Counted from the first letter of the stretch, positions 36,796 through 46,038 are shown. The stretch is 64,000 bases of DNA from an uncultured Anaerolineae bacterium (GCA_934216615.1 CAKQCB010000001.1:186001-250000); one strand, 5' to 3'. Numbers and translations: made by a program. Notes: generated by a model not told the origin, from the letters alone.

Positions 36796-37563
36796 ATGCC
36801 TTCAAATATCCCTCTACAACAGCTCATCGACCTCACGCGAACCCTTGCAGAGCCTCAAAACCAATATGTGATCATTGGCGAAGGGAATACTTCACTGCGC
36901 ATTGATGAACAGTCTTTTTATGTCAAAGCCAGTGGGCGGGGCATGTCTATGATTGATGAGACGGGGTTTGTCGGCGTTTATTTTGACCCCATCCTGAAGG
37001 CGTTGTCAGCAGGGGATACCCAAGCGCTACAAGCCGCTGTGATGGATGCGCGCGTTGACATGAACAACCCGCTTCGCCCATCCATCGAGACGATCTTCCA
37101 TGCTTTTTTGCTGGCAGATTTTGGGGTGAATTGCATTGCGCATACGCACCCTGTCAGCGTGAACCGCATTTTGTGCAGTCCACGCGCAGAAGATTTTGCT
37201 AATCATCGACTATTTCCAGATGAAGCGGTTTTATGCGGGCCAAAATCGGTTTTTGTGCCGTATGTAGACCCGGGGTTACCGCTCGCATTGACAATCCGCG
37301 AAAGAACCCATGCTTATCGCGAAAAATTTGGCGAAGCGCCGAAAGTCGTTTTGCTGGCGAATCATGGTTTGATTGTGCTGGCGAATACTCCGACAGAAGC
37401 CTTGAATATCACGGCGATGTGTGCAAAAGCCGCATCAATTTTTCTTGGGGCGGCGACGCTCGGCGGACCAGTCTTTATGAGCGAAGAAGATGTGCAGCAC
37501 ATCTACAATCGTACGGATGAAATCTACCGCCGTAAGCAGTTTGTGGGGGATTCCTCAACTTAG
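36796..37563 (+). CDS. class II aldolase/adducin family protein
   Basis: A 255-residue protein with the class II aldolase fold and zinc ligands: GEGNTSLRI, AHTHPVSVNRIL and ANHGLIVLANT. The family includes L-fuculose-phosphate and L-rhamnulose-phosphate aldolases and some epimerases. It is a single-domain relative of the first half of RhaEW, without the dehydrogenase part. It follows the rhamnose operon by 90 bases with a hairpin between, so it may be weakly co-transcribed. Whether it acts on a second deoxysugar or is redundant cannot be told. Confidence 0.88.
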   Translation: MPSNIPLQQLIDLTRTLAEPQNQYVIIGEGNTSLRIDEQSFYVKASGRGMSMIDETGFVGVYFDPILKALSAGDTQALQAAVMDARVDMNNPLRPSIETIFHAFLLADFGVNCIAHTHPVSVNRILCSPRAEDFANHRLFPDEAVLCGPKSVFVPYVDPGLPLALTIRERTHAYREKFGEAPKVVLLANHGLIVLANTPTEALNITAMCAKAASIFLGAATLGGPVFMSEEDVQHIYNRTDEIYRRKQFVGDSST

Positions 37564-37567
37564 AAAA

Positions 37568-37602
37568 TAAAAACAGGATGTGATGAGCATCCTGTTTTTT
37601 TA
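37568..37602. terminator. bidirectional terminator between the aldolase gene and the peptide ABC genes
   Basis: AAAAACAGGATG pairs with CATCCTGTTTTT around a short loop, with A and T runs. It serves the rightward aldolase gene and the leftward permease gene. Confidence 0.88.
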
Positions 37603-37616
37603 TAGCGCGACTCTGA

Positions 37617-38525
37617 TTAGTCTTTGGTTGTGGGGTCGAATGCGTCCCGCAAGCCGTCCCCAATCACGTACAAGCTCAATACCGTGATGAAGATCAGCAA
37701 ACCCGGGAAGAAGACCAAATGCGGGCCTAAGCGGAAGAACCCTTGCGCACCGGTGAGCATGTTCCCCCAGCTTGGTGTCGGCGGTTTGATACCTAAGCCG
37801 AGGAAGCTCAAGCCTGCTTCTGTCAGGATGAGACCGCCGATATCTAACATCAACGTCACAATGATGATGGAGATGAGGTTCGGCAAAATGTGCGAAAACA
37901 TAATCCGCAGTGGGTTCGCGCCAATGGCACGCGCACTGATGATGTATTCGCGTTCGCGTAAGGACAACGTTTCACCACGTACTAGACGGGTTGTGCCCAT
38001 CCATCCCAAGAACCCTAACACAAGGATGAGGGTTTCGGTGGAAGGCCTGAGTACAGCCGCGACGATAATCAGTAAAAATAGAGATGGAATTGAACTGAGC
38101 GTCGCGATCAACCAGTTGACAAGGTCGTCTGTGACGCCCCCGTAATACCCCGTCACAATACCGAGCGAAACGCCGATGACCAGTGACAACGCCGCCGCGA
38201 GGAAACCTACGCTGAGCGATACTTGTCCTGCATACAACAAACGTGCAAGGTGGTCACGACCTAAGTCATCAGTGCCGAGGAGGTGACCCGGCGCACCAAT
38301 TGGCGCAAAGGTATTTTCCGAGTTTGTACGGGTATGACTGACATTCAATACAGACGTAATTAATGGCGCGGTTGCTGACAATAGGGTAAGGATCAAAATT
38401 GTCGCAATGGCCAGTAGGGTCAGCTTGTCTCTGCGTATACGGCGTAATGCTAATGCAGTCAGTGATTGGCCGACATTCTGTTTTTCTTCTGTAACTTTGA
38501 GTTTTGCAACAGTTGCTTCTGCCAT
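37617..38525 (-). CDS. DppC-type ABC transporter permease
   Basis: 302 residues. An N-terminal membrane helix is followed by the LGTDDLGRDHLARLLYAGQ block and the EAA-type loop ISARAIGANPLRIMFSHILPN, both hallmarks of the OppC/DppC permease family. Five further helices are seen. It lies 12 bases after the DppB-type gene. Importer for peptides, nickel or related solutes; the substrate is open. Confidence 0.92.
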   Translation of the reverse strand: MAEATVAKLKVTEEKQNVGQSLTALALRRIRRDKLTLLAIATILILTLLSATAPLITSVLNVSHTRTNSENTFAPIGAPGHLLGTDDLGRDHLARLLYAGQVSLSVGFLAAALSLVIGVSLGIVTGYYGGVTDDLVNWLIATLSSIPSLFLLIIVAAVLRPSTETLILVLGFLGWMGTTRLVRGETLSLREREYIISARAIGANPLRIMFSHILPNLISIIIVTLMLDIGGLILTEAGLSFLGLGIKPPTPSWGNMLTGAQGFFRLGPHLVFFPGLLIFITVLSLYVIGDGLRDAFDPTTKD

Positions 38526-38537
38526 GTGCCGTACCCT

Positions 38538-39641
38538 TTAATCAAACCGAATGCGTGGATCAATAATCGCATACAAAATATCAGAGATGATGAAACCCAG
38601 AATTGTGGCTAAAGCGCCGATGATGACGGTCGCCATAACGACTGGGTAATCTTGCCCTGTCACTGCTTGTACTGCAAAACGCCCGAGACCGGGCCAAGAG
38701 AAAATCGTTTCTGTAATCGCGGCGCCACCTAACAAACCAGTGATAGAAGGGCCGAGGAAAGTTGCAATGGGAATGAGCGCATTACGCGCACCGTGTTTGA
38801 ACCAAACACTGATGTTGGAAAGCCCTTTAGACGCTGCGGTTCGCATATAGTCTTGAGACATGACATCCAACATAGAAGCACGCATAAACCGCGAGAAAAC
38901 GGCGATATTGCCTGTTGCCAGTACAAAGGTTGGCAGAATCAGGTAATTCAACCGTTCATATATGGGCGGAATCCCTCCAGTAAGCGTAGAGGCTGTACGT
39001 CCACCCATCGGCAAGACTTGAAGCCATGACCCGAAGATCAAGATCAGCATCAAACCTAACCAGAAGATCGGAATAGCGTTAAACACAACGGACATGACGC
39101 GGGTGAAGTTATCGAATAGCCCCCCACGTCGAACTGCTGCAAGGATGCCGATGGGAATCCCCACGACTGTACCTACCAGTAACGCAGCAGCCCCTAATTC
39201 AACAGTGGCTTGAATACGTTCACCGAGCATGTCGGTAACATTACGGCGATAGAAGAATGAACGGCCAAAATCTCCACGGATGATACCGTCACTTGTTCCG
39301 GGTGGGAAGATTTCGTCGCCCTCATCGGTGTAATCTCCATTCCCATTCAGGTCAATGCCCAATGGAAGTAGGAATGTGCTGTCTGAAACCCCATCTCCAT
39401 CCGAATCCCACCGCATGGCTGAATCGCCGATCAACCAACGGATATATTGGATATGAAATGGATCATTAACCCCTAGCTGTTGCGCCACGCGCGCCCGCTG
39501 TTGTGGGGTGATATTCGGCCCAAAGGTCAGCGCTGCAACAGGGCCGCCGGGCGCTGCTGCCATGAGGAGGTATGAAAGGACCGTGATGCCGAAAAAGGTT
39601 GGGATTGCCTGAAAAATACGGCGGATAATGTATTTAATCAT
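38538..39641 (-). CDS. DppB-type ABC transporter permease with a Ca-binding-like insertion
   Basis: 367 residues, longer than most DppB proteins (about 305-340). The N-terminal helix and the AAPGGPV block, RVAQQLGVNDPF and the loop RTAASKGLSNISVWFKHGARNALIP are family marks. The extra length is in the first outside loop. It includes two Asp-rich stretches, DSDGDGVSD (79-87) and DLNGNGDYTDEGDE (97-110), which look like dockerin- or TSP3-type calcium loops. GDFGRSF then returns to the normal fold. It partners the DppC-type permease and the upstream substrate-binding protein. Confidence 0.9.
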   Translation of the reverse strand: MIKYIIRRIFQAIPTFFGITVLSYLLMAAAPGGPVAALTFGPNITPQQRARVAQQLGVNDPFHIQYIRWLIGDSAMRWDSDGDGVSDSTFLLPLGIDLNGNGDYTDEGDEIFPPGTSDGIIRGDFGRSFFYRRNVTDMLGERIQATVELGAAALLVGTVVGIPIGILAAVRRGGLFDNFTRVMSVVFNAIPIFWLGLMLILIFGSWLQVLPMGGRTASTLTGGIPPIYERLNYLILPTFVLATGNIAVFSRFMRASMLDVMSQDYMRTAASKGLSNISVWFKHGARNALIPIATFLGPSITGLLGGAAITETIFSWPGLGRFAVQAVTGQDYPVVMATVIIGALATILGFIISDILYAIIDPRIRFD

Positions 39642-39827
39642 AGGTTGTTGTCATCTGCTGATTAATAGGTAGCCAATATAAATCTGCTTCACTGCACCGA
39701 TGATGACAGTAATAATCTTGACGATTGGCTTTTTAGCAAAAACATGGGTGGTTGGGTCGAGATGCTGGTGCCTCATGCTTTTTATATTGAAATTACCAAA
39801 ATCAGGTCGGGTTGGGTCGCAGATACA

Positions 39828-39857
39828 ATTGAGGAAGGAGCAAGCCCCTTCCTCAAT
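39828..39857 (-). terminator. intergenic hairpin between binding protein and permease
   Basis: ATTGAGGAAGG pairs with CCTTCCTCAAT around an 8-base loop. It has no T run on the transcribed minus side, so it is more likely a stabilising or attenuating hairpin that keeps binding protein above permease levels. It lies in a 242-base gap with no gene. Confidence 0.5.
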
Positions 39858-39883
39858 CTTAAAGTGATCTGTCTGAAATCAGA

Positions 39884-41632
39884 CTACGGGGCCGCAACCG
39901 ACCATGAAGTAGCATTCCAGTACAGTTGTGAAGGATAGGGGCCGAAGCCGTCTACGCCTGCACCTGCCGCATACATACCGTTAATTGCGAACATTGGCAC
40001 GTAGGGGACATCTTGTTGGAAGATTGATTGCATTTCATGATAGAGAGCTGCACGTACTTCTTGATCGCAACCGGGAACTGTCTTGGCTTCTAAGTTCAAG
40101 CGGACAAATTCGGGGTTGTAGTAGGAAGTATTGTTGCTACCGCCGGGGATGACATCGCCCGCTGGTGTGAAGAGTTGGGTTGCATCTGGATCATCGGGAT
40201 ACCCATTACGCCATCCGAGGATGAAGGTATCAAATGTTTGGCTGTCCATGATGTCCAACAGGGTGTTGAAGTCAATGGTTTGGAAGTCAACTTGGACACC
40301 AATTTGGGCCAATTGATCTTGAACCAAGGTACCGATTGCTGTACGACGGGTGTTACCTTCGTTGGTGTACAGGCTGAAGCTGAGAGGTGTACCATCTTCA
40401 GCGAACATGGCGCCGTTGGCTTCGAGGATACCATCACCATCACCATCGACCCAGCCGGCTTCTGCCAAGGCAGCTGCTGCAGCTTCAGGATCAAATGCGA
40501 TTGGGGGCAGTTCGCTTGCATAAGCCCATGATGCAGGGATGATGAAGGAGGTCATACGAACGCCTTCACCGAAGACTGCTGCGTTGATGATGGCATCAAC
40601 GTCAATGGCTTGAGCCAACGCTTGACGAACGCGGACATCACCAAACAAGGGGTGTACGCCTTGGTCAATTGGGTTACCCGCTTCGTCTGTACCACTTTGT
40701 GGGTTTTCGGGATCAGCCAAGTTGAAGGCCAGATAGTCCCAAGAGTTGCCCGGGTATGAGTAGACTTGAGCGTTACCAGCTTCACCAGCTTCATTGAAGC
40801 GGGCGCGAGCATCAACTGCGGGGCCGTCGATCACGTTGGTTTCACCAGCGAAGAATTGTTCAACCAAAACGGTTTGATCGGGGACGACGCGGTAGATGAA
40901 ACCTGCTGGCACAACGCCACCTTCACCAGCATCGAAGTAGGTTTGATCAGCGATCAAAGCAACTTGTTCAGCGGGGCGGTTTTCACCGAAGCTGAAGGGG
41001 CCTGCTGTAACGGAAGGAGCAAGGTTGAAGTCAATGTCCATCAATTCCGCGACATCTTCTGGCAAGGCGTGGGAAGGTACAGGAGCCAAAGCGCCTGCAT
41101 AACCCAGCGAGGTGCATTCTGGGGAAGCAAATGTCACCACAACTGTATAGTCATCGGGAGCAGTGACATCGAGAATACCCGATGCACCACTGGGGTCAAT
41201 GACGTAAGACAGTGGGGTATCTACAACACCAGCCGCGCCACCTTGAATGGCTGCCCAAGTGTACATAACATCTGCGGAGGTGATGGGTTCACCATCGCTC
41301 CATGCTAAGCCTTGGCGTAATGTGAAGGTATACACGGTGTTGGTTTCATCAACAGTCCATGATTCGACAACGCCACCTGCAGCCAACGGCGGGGCATATT
41401 CAGAGAAACCCGCTGTGGAAACATCAACGTTGACAAAACCTGGGAACAAGAAACCTGTAATACGGGTACTAGAAGTATCCGATGCCAAGAGGGGGTTGAA
41501 AGTAGCGGGATCGCCACCGAAGTTACCTTCGATGATAATACCACCATCCTCTTGAGCAAGGATTGGTGCTACTGCAAGGCTAACTGCCGCAAGGGAAGCG
41601 CCAAGCAACACTGACTTAAATGACTTCTTCAT
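39884..41632 (-). CDS. peptide/solute ABC transporter substrate-binding protein (SBP_bac_5)
   Basis: 582 residues. A signal peptide (SVLLGASLAAVSLAVAPILAQE) leads to the large two-lobed family-5 binding fold. Blocks such as FTLRQGLAWSDGEPITSADVMYTW near 110 and DVRVRQALAQAIDVDAII near 330 are the signature. These proteins bring oligopeptides, nickel, heme or sugars to DppB/C importers. The ribosome site AAGGAGTGG precedes ATG 41632. It is the first gene of the unit, and no DppD/DppF ATPase gene follows in the window. Confidence 0.93.
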   Translation of the reverse strand: MKKSFKSVLLGASLAAVSLAVAPILAQEDGGIIIEGNFGGDPATFNPLLASDTSSTRITGFLFPGFVNVDVSTAGFSEYAPPLAAGGVVESWTVDETNTVYTFTLRQGLAWSDGEPITSADVMYTWAAIQGGAAGVVDTPLSYVIDPSGASGILDVTAPDDYTVVVTFASPECTSLGYAGALAPVPSHALPEDVAELMDIDFNLAPSVTAGPFSFGENRPAEQVALIADQTYFDAGEGGVVPAGFIYRVVPDQTVLVEQFFAGETNVIDGPAVDARARFNEAGEAGNAQVYSYPGNSWDYLAFNLADPENPQSGTDEAGNPIDQGVHPLFGDVRVRQALAQAIDVDAIINAAVFGEGVRMTSFIIPASWAYASELPPIAFDPEAAAAALAEAGWVDGDGDGILEANGAMFAEDGTPLSFSLYTNEGNTRRTAIGTLVQDQLAQIGVQVDFQTIDFNTLLDIMDSQTFDTFILGWRNGYPDDPDATQLFTPAGDVIPGGSNNTSYYNPEFVRLNLEAKTVPGCDQEVRAALYHEMQSIFQQDVPYVPMFAINGMYAAGAGVDGFGPYPSQLYWNATSWSVAAP

Positions 41633-41796
41633 TCGTACTCCACTCCTTAAAGTCTATGAAGAAAAGTATTTTATGTGCAACTACGACCTTCAAACTGAAT
41701 AGGTGAACCGTTGCATGGATGGGAGATGTCCACACTATATACATCTGCGGGTACATTGAGGTTCAAAATTCGTTGGAAAGCATCGCTGCTAAGTGT

Positions 41797-41826
41797 ATTG
41801 TATCAATTCCTTAAATGATCCGTCAA
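41797..41826 (-). promoter_or_regulatory. promoter of the peptide ABC operon
   Basis: On the minus strand TTGACG (41826-41821), an 18-base spacer and TACAAT (41802-41797). It predicts a leader of about 155 bases before the substrate-binding protein. The rest of 41633-42024 is A/T-rich, and I see no gene there. Confidence 0.65.
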
Positions 41827-42024
41827 TTTTTTCTTCTAAACTCGAATATTTACGCTCACTTTAATTTTTTTATATGACCATTACAGCCCATCTAGCCACT
41901 GAATCGCCCTTGAATAAATGCGATGCAAAACAGTTTATAAGGCATCTCATCATGAACGAATGGGGTGTTTTTATCACAAGCACGAGAGGTGACTTTACAA
42001 GGTTAATCTTGTAGAAGTGACTTT

Positions 42025-42083
42025 AAAACAAAAAATATTCAATTGAGAATGTCCTTTTCTAGCACATCTCAATTGAATATTTT
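42025..42083 (-). terminator. terminator of the tRNA-Pro transcript: 17-bp perfect hairpin
   Basis: Arms at 42032-42048 and 42067-42083 are perfectly complementary (17 bp) with an 18-base loop. Read leftward, the stem is followed by TTTTTTGTTTT. It lies 83 bases downstream of tRNA-Pro, so it is best read as its terminator. Confidence 0.78.
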
Positions 42084-42166
42084 CAGTGATCTAAGAATAT
42101 TACAATTATTACAACGTGGGTCACCCCAAACCGTGCAAAGAAAATTGTAATGACCGAAACTTTCAG

Positions 42167-42240
42167 TCGGGGTAGGCAGACTCGAACTGCCGACCTCTTG
42201 CACCCCATGCAAGCACGCTACCAAACTGCGCCATACCCCG
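42167..42240 (-). tRNA. tRNA-Pro (GGG)
   Basis: A 74-base cloverleaf. The acceptor stem is CGGGGTA with TACCCCG (C1-G72 as in bacterial tRNA-Pro), followed by T8. Anticodon loop ATGGGGT gives anticodon GGG, and the T arm GGCAG-TTCGAGT-CTGCC is perfect. The 3' CCA is not encoded. The adjacent 42241-42546 has no gene; it holds the start regions of this tRNA and of the divergent M23 gene. Confidence 0.95.
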
Positions 42241-42546
42241 TTGATGAATCGACATTCTAGCGGATAGATAATTCTCTCGCAAGGCTCAACCTATAGAAAT
42301 TCTGGAAATTCAATGCAAATACGATCACTCAAAACGTTTTTCTTCAAAGCGATAAGGTGCAAGTTGGTACATTAGACAGTTATTCAAACCATTTTTAAAC
42401 AAAACTTGTAATTGTTGGGTATATTTAGCTCTACTTTAGCGTTTAAATTGTTGTTGAATGAAGTGGCAATCTTGAAAGCTGTTTTAAAAACCTGCTTTAC
42501 ATTAGGTGCATGAGGAAATATCACTGGTTTAAGTTGAGGAGAATTT

Positions 42547-44655
42547 ATGTCCAATAATCCTGCTGCTGTTCCGAAGCCGTCTACAGCTGGAACTGCCCAA
42601 ACTGCAATTGCTAATACTCGGCAGGCATTTGTGAATATCCGTAATGGTCCGGGGACACAATATGCTGATATTGGCGACCTACGCAACTTTACGTTAGTCG
42701 CTTACTTTCCTGCAACGCGTACCTCCGATGGGTGGGTATGGATAGAGCAATTTGAAACACGCGGGTGGGTTTCTTCAACTTATGTGAACTTCGAGATCAT
42801 CGCGGGGCGTCCGCCCATCACCGCGCAGTCAGCAACCCCTTATGATAACCAAGTGGCGATCTGGCATTGGAAAGGGGATTCTGTTTCTGAGAATACCATC
42901 GATGATGTCGCGCTCACGATCAAAAATAACGCGCCCTCCATCACACAAGTTTGGGTGAAAATTTCTGACTATACCGCTTCCGCTGGCGCCCAGTGGATGG
43001 GATATTGGGACACCAAACGCGCGCTCGCCATCGACGGCCCGCAAAGTGTAGATCGGTGGGTGACAGGGCTTGCGAAACATAATCTTGAATTTCATGCGTG
43101 GTGTGTCCCGAAAGGGGGCGACATCACCGCTGAAACGAATATCATCATTCAGGCCTGCCGACGCGCAGGTGTGAAATCACTCATCTTAGATGTTGAACCG
43201 TATGCGGGTTTTTGGCTTGGTGGACAAGCCGCAATTCGCCCCTTCATGCTGGCCCTACGGCGTGGATTGCCCTCAACTTTCCACATTGGCTTGTGTATTG
43301 ACCCGCGTTCACATCACTTTAGCTCGATCTTCCCCGCGGAATGGGCGCCGTTTGTGAACAGCGTTCACCCGATGGTGTACTGGGAAACGATGCGTCGTCA
43401 ACCTGACGACATCCTAAAAGAAACTTATCAAGTATGGGGTTCTTACGGCAAGCCGATCATCCCCGCGCTTCAAGGTGATGCTGAAGCGCTCGACATGGAA
43501 AATGCATTCACGTTATCCACACAGCGACATAGTGCGCGTGGGGTGAGTTGGTGGCGTTTAGGCGTGATGGGTCCCGTAGAATTCCGCGCGGCCAACCGCC
43601 AAATTTCGGGGTCAGTCGTTACACCGCCGACCACTGGCGGGCCGATTTATGTTGACGAACAGCTCATCAAGCCGAACGATGCAGGCTATACCGTCTATAC
43701 GCATACGGGACGCAACGAGATGAGTTCCTTTGCAGGGACATGGGGCTGGGATGTCAAATACAAACAAACTGAGTCAGTGACGAGCAAGGTTGTCGTGCGT
43801 TGGGCACCTCACCTGACCCAGAACGCTAAATATGAGATTGCGGCATTTGTCCCTGCACGCCACGCGACGACGACCAATGCCCGTTATAAATTGCATGGGG
43901 TGAAGGGCACAGCGGGGGAATTACTCGTCACCTTAAACCAAGATAACTATCGTAATCAATGGGTTTCGCTCGGCGTGTTTGAACTTGACATCAACAACCC
44001 GAATGCGGGACAAGTCTATTTAAATGATTTGACGGGTGAAGCCGGAAAAGAAATCGCCTTTGATGCGATCCGCTGGCGCAGAGTGTCTACATTACCCAAT
44101 GATGGCACGCCAATCCCTGCCGGCTACGCCGATGGGTATGATGTCCCTGTGGGTACGTTGAGCGAGCGTCAAAGTGGGAAAGTGTGGCCAGGCAGTTGGT
44201 TGGATGCTAGTCCTTTCGGTCGGCTCTACTTTGTCGGTACACCAAGCGAAGCGTATCACACAGGGGCAGACCTCAATTTACCGCGTGATGCCGATGCGCA
44301 CAGCCCGGTCTATGCTTCGGCCAGCGGGATTGTCGTGTTTGCCAGCCGTCTGCCGACGTGGGGGAATGTCGTCATCATCAAACATGATCCGCTCGCCCGT
44401 AACGGCATGGTCATGTACGGACGTTATGCGCACGTAGAATCGATGGCGGTGAAAGTCGGTGATCGTGTCAAACGTGGACAGCAAATTGCCGATGTTGGGA
44501 ATGCGTTTGGTCGTTGGGCGTATCACCTACATTTTGATTTAAGCCCCACGACAATCTTAGAGTCGAACCCCAGCCACTGGCCTGCGAAAAACCGCGACGA
44601 GCTGTTTAAGCATTATGTTGACCCGCGCGAGTTCATTTTGAACAACCGCCCATGA
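42547..44655 (+). CDS. modular SH3 / TIM-barrel / golvesin-like / M23 peptidase protein
   Basis: 702 residues in four parts. An SH3b-like domain (about 20-85; FVNIRNGPGTQY, GWVWIEQFETRGWV) is followed by a TIM-barrel-like glycoside hydrolase segment (95-345; LILDVEPYAGFW, HPMVYWETM). Next comes a golvesin C-terminal-like beta domain (about 362-520; VNNP-type AFVPARHATTTNARY), then an M23 endopeptidase (about 555-700) with YHTGAD and HLHFD supplying zinc ligands. M23 enzymes cut peptidoglycan cross-bridges. No signal peptide is visible at the N-terminus, which is Pro/Ala/Thr-rich. Ribosome site GAGGAG before ATG 42547. It is monocistronic and terminated by a strong hairpin. Confidence 0.87.
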   Translation: MSNNPAAVPKPSTAGTAQTAIANTRQAFVNIRNGPGTQYADIGDLRNFTLVAYFPATRTSDGWVWIEQFETRGWVSSTYVNFEIIAGRPPITAQSATPYDNQVAIWHWKGDSVSENTIDDVALTIKNNAPSITQVWVKISDYTASAGAQWMGYWDTKRALAIDGPQSVDRWVTGLAKHNLEFHAWCVPKGGDITAETNIIIQACRRAGVKSLILDVEPYAGFWLGGQAAIRPFMLALRRGLPSTFHIGLCIDPRSHHFSSIFPAEWAPFVNSVHPMVYWETMRRQPDDILKETYQVWGSYGKPIIPALQGDAEALDMENAFTLSTQRHSARGVSWWRLGVMGPVEFRAANRQISGSVVTPPTTGGPIYVDEQLIKPNDAGYTVYTHTGRNEMSSFAGTWGWDVKYKQTESVTSKVVVRWAPHLTQNAKYEIAAFVPARHATTTNARYKLHGVKGTAGELLVTLNQDNYRNQWVSLGVFELDINNPNAGQVYLNDLTGEAGKEIAFDAIRWRRVSTLPNDGTPIPAGYADGYDVPVGTLSERQSGKVWPGSWLDASPFGRLYFVGTPSEAYHTGADLNLPRDADAHSPVYASASGIVVFASRLPTWGNVVIIKHDPLARNGMVMYGRYAHVESMAVKVGDRVKRGQQIADVGNAFGRWAYHLHFDLSPTTILESNPSHWPAKNRDELFKHYVDPREFILNNRP

Positions 44656-44675
44656 GCTAAGAACGTTCAGATATC

Positions 44676-44711
44676 AATGAAAAATGCTGCTCTCAGGCAG
44701 CATTTTTCATT
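44676..44711. terminator. bidirectional terminator between the M23 gene and the MIP18 gene
   Basis: AATGAAAAATGCTGC pairs with GCAGCATTTTTCATT around a 6-base loop, with T and A tracts inside the stem ends. It separates two convergent genes. Confidence 0.88.
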
Positions 44712-44734
44712 TGAGAAGATGTATGAAACGGATT

Positions 44735-45040
44735 TTAGAATAAACCCCAATCATCCGCTGCGCCTTCTTCCATCATCATGGGGTCCCACATTTCCAGGCC
44801 CATTTCAATGGTGGTCGGAACGCCCAGATAATCTTGAGCAGCACGTCGGGTTTGTTCGAGCAGTTGAGGGGCGTATGGACAGAATGGAGTGGTCATAATC
44901 ATCGTAATGTGACCACGATCTGGCTCAATTTCTGTTTTACGCACTAAACCAAGCTCGATCACATTCATACCAATTTCGGGGTCAATGACAACCCGTAACG
45001 CCTCACGAAGACCTTCTTCAGTTTTAATCTGATCGCTCAT
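44735..45040 (-). CDS. MIP18/DUF59 family protein (SufT-like)
   Basis: 101 residues from ATG 45040 (GAAGG seven bases before). An in-frame ATG at 45064 is less likely. The block DPEIGMNVIELGLVR and TTPFCPYAP are the MIP18/DUF59 marks, with the conserved Cys in PFCPY. SufT-type proteins help mature Fe-S proteins. It diverges from sufC across about 206 bases, so it is near the suf cluster but transcribed in the opposite direction. The C-terminus is Met/Glu-rich, ending in DDWGLF, like a client-targeting tail (W near the end). That last reading is an inference. Confidence 0.86.
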   Translation of the reverse strand: MSDQIKTEEGLREALRVVIDPEIGMNVIELGLVRKTEIEPDRGHITMIMTTPFCPYAPQLLEQTRRAAQDYLGVPTTIEMGLEMWDPMMMEEGAADDWGLF

Positions 45041-45148
45041 GCTAGTACCTTCATCAGTCATCAAAACAACACTTTTTTAGTATACCTGATTATACAGAGG
45101 TAAATCGAGAGGGGAGCTTTAATTTTTATAATCTCTATCATAAAAATA

Positions 45149-45177
45149 TTGACATCTTCCCTTACGGCTGATATACT
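45149..45177 (+). promoter_or_regulatory. strong sigma70-type promoter of the suf operon
   Basis: TTGACA (45149-45154), exactly 17 bases, then TATACT (45172-45177). It drives sufC with a leader of about 60 bases. The leader contains CGTACAGAGGGTACG, a small dyad that could be an operator or RNA hairpin. Confidence 0.88.
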
Positions 45178-45246
45178 AGCCTGACTTTCGTACAGAGGGT
45201 ACGGATTAAATTTAACAGCAATTAACTTTGGGAGGGCATGCTCGGA

Positions 45247-46020
45247 ATGAGTGCTGCACTTGAAATACGTAATCTACACGTAACTGTTGAAGGTTCTCCT
45301 ATCTTACGCGGTGTCAATTTGACAATCAAGCAAGGCGAAATCCATGCTTTGATGGGTCCCAACGGCTCAGGTAAGAGTACTTTAGCAAATGTTCTACTCG
45401 GAAACCCCGCTTATGAAGTGACCGCTGGTCAAATCATTTTCGCTGGGGAAGACCTGCTCGATATGGAAGCTGACGAACGCAGCCGCGCTGGTTTGTTCTT
45501 GGCATTTCAATACCCTGTGTCCATCCCCGGTGTGACACTCGCAAACTTCCTGCGTTTAGCAATCAATTCCCGCTTAAAGGCAGAAGACCCCGACAGCAAA
45601 GGGATTTCCATCAGCGAGTTCCGCAAGCTGATGCGCGCAAAGATGGATTCTCTCAAGATGGATCACAGCTTTGCAGGACGTTATTTAAATGAAGGTTTCA
45701 GCGGTGGCGAAAAGAAACGCGCTGAAATTCTCCAAATGGCAGTGTTGCAACCTAAAATTGCGATCCTCGATGAAACCGATTCTGGTTTAGATATTGATGC
45801 TTTGCGCATTGTGTCTGAAGGGGTCAACACACTCAAAGGGCCAGACCTCGGTGCTCTCGTCATCACCCACTACCAACGTATCTTGAACTACATTCAGCCT
45901 CAATATGTCCATGTTATGTACAAAGGCCAGATTGTTGAAAGTGGCGGTCCAGAATTAGCTCTTCAACTCGAAGAAAAGGGCTATGATTGGGTCAAAGAAA
46001 AATACACCGAATCTGAATAG
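45247..46020 (+). CDS. sufC: Fe-S cluster assembly ATPase SufC
   Basis: 257 residues from ATG 45247; an upstream ATG at 45238 is only one base after the ribosome site GGAGGG, so the second is preferred. ABC ATPase with Walker [10 protein letters not shown], signature [11 protein letters not shown] and Walker [13 protein letters not shown], the latter typical of SufC. It powers the SufBCD scaffold that builds Fe-S clusters. First gene of the suf operon, 18 bases before sufB. Confidence 0.97.
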   Translation: MSAALEIRNLHVTVEGSPILRGVNLTIKQGEIHALMGPNGSGKSTLANVLLGNPAYEVTAGQIIFAGEDLLDMEADERSRAGLFLAFQYPVSIPGVTLANFLRLAINSRLKAEDPDSKGISISEFRKLMRAKMDSLKMDHSFAGRYLNEGFSGGEKKRAEILQMAVLQPKIAILDETDSGLDIDALRIVSEGVNTLKGPDLGALVITHYQRILNYIQPQYVHVMYKGQIVESGGPELALQLEEKGYDWVKEKYTESE

Positions 46021-46038
46021 CCGGAAGGACTATAACTC

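Noticed and set aside
37624..38145. Plus-strand frame of 173 codons inside the DppC permease gene
   Set aside because: It is a shadow of the permease frame on the opposite strand, basic and proline-rich with no motif.
40766..41308. Plus-strand frame of 180 codons inside the substrate-binding protein gene
   Set aside because: Antisense shadow; composition is unusual (many Cys and Ile) and there is no start signal.
42025..42083. 17-bp inverted repeat as a transposon end or recombination site
   Set aside because: It lies right after tRNA-Pro in the direction of transcription and is followed by a T run, so a terminator explains it. There is no transposase or target duplication.
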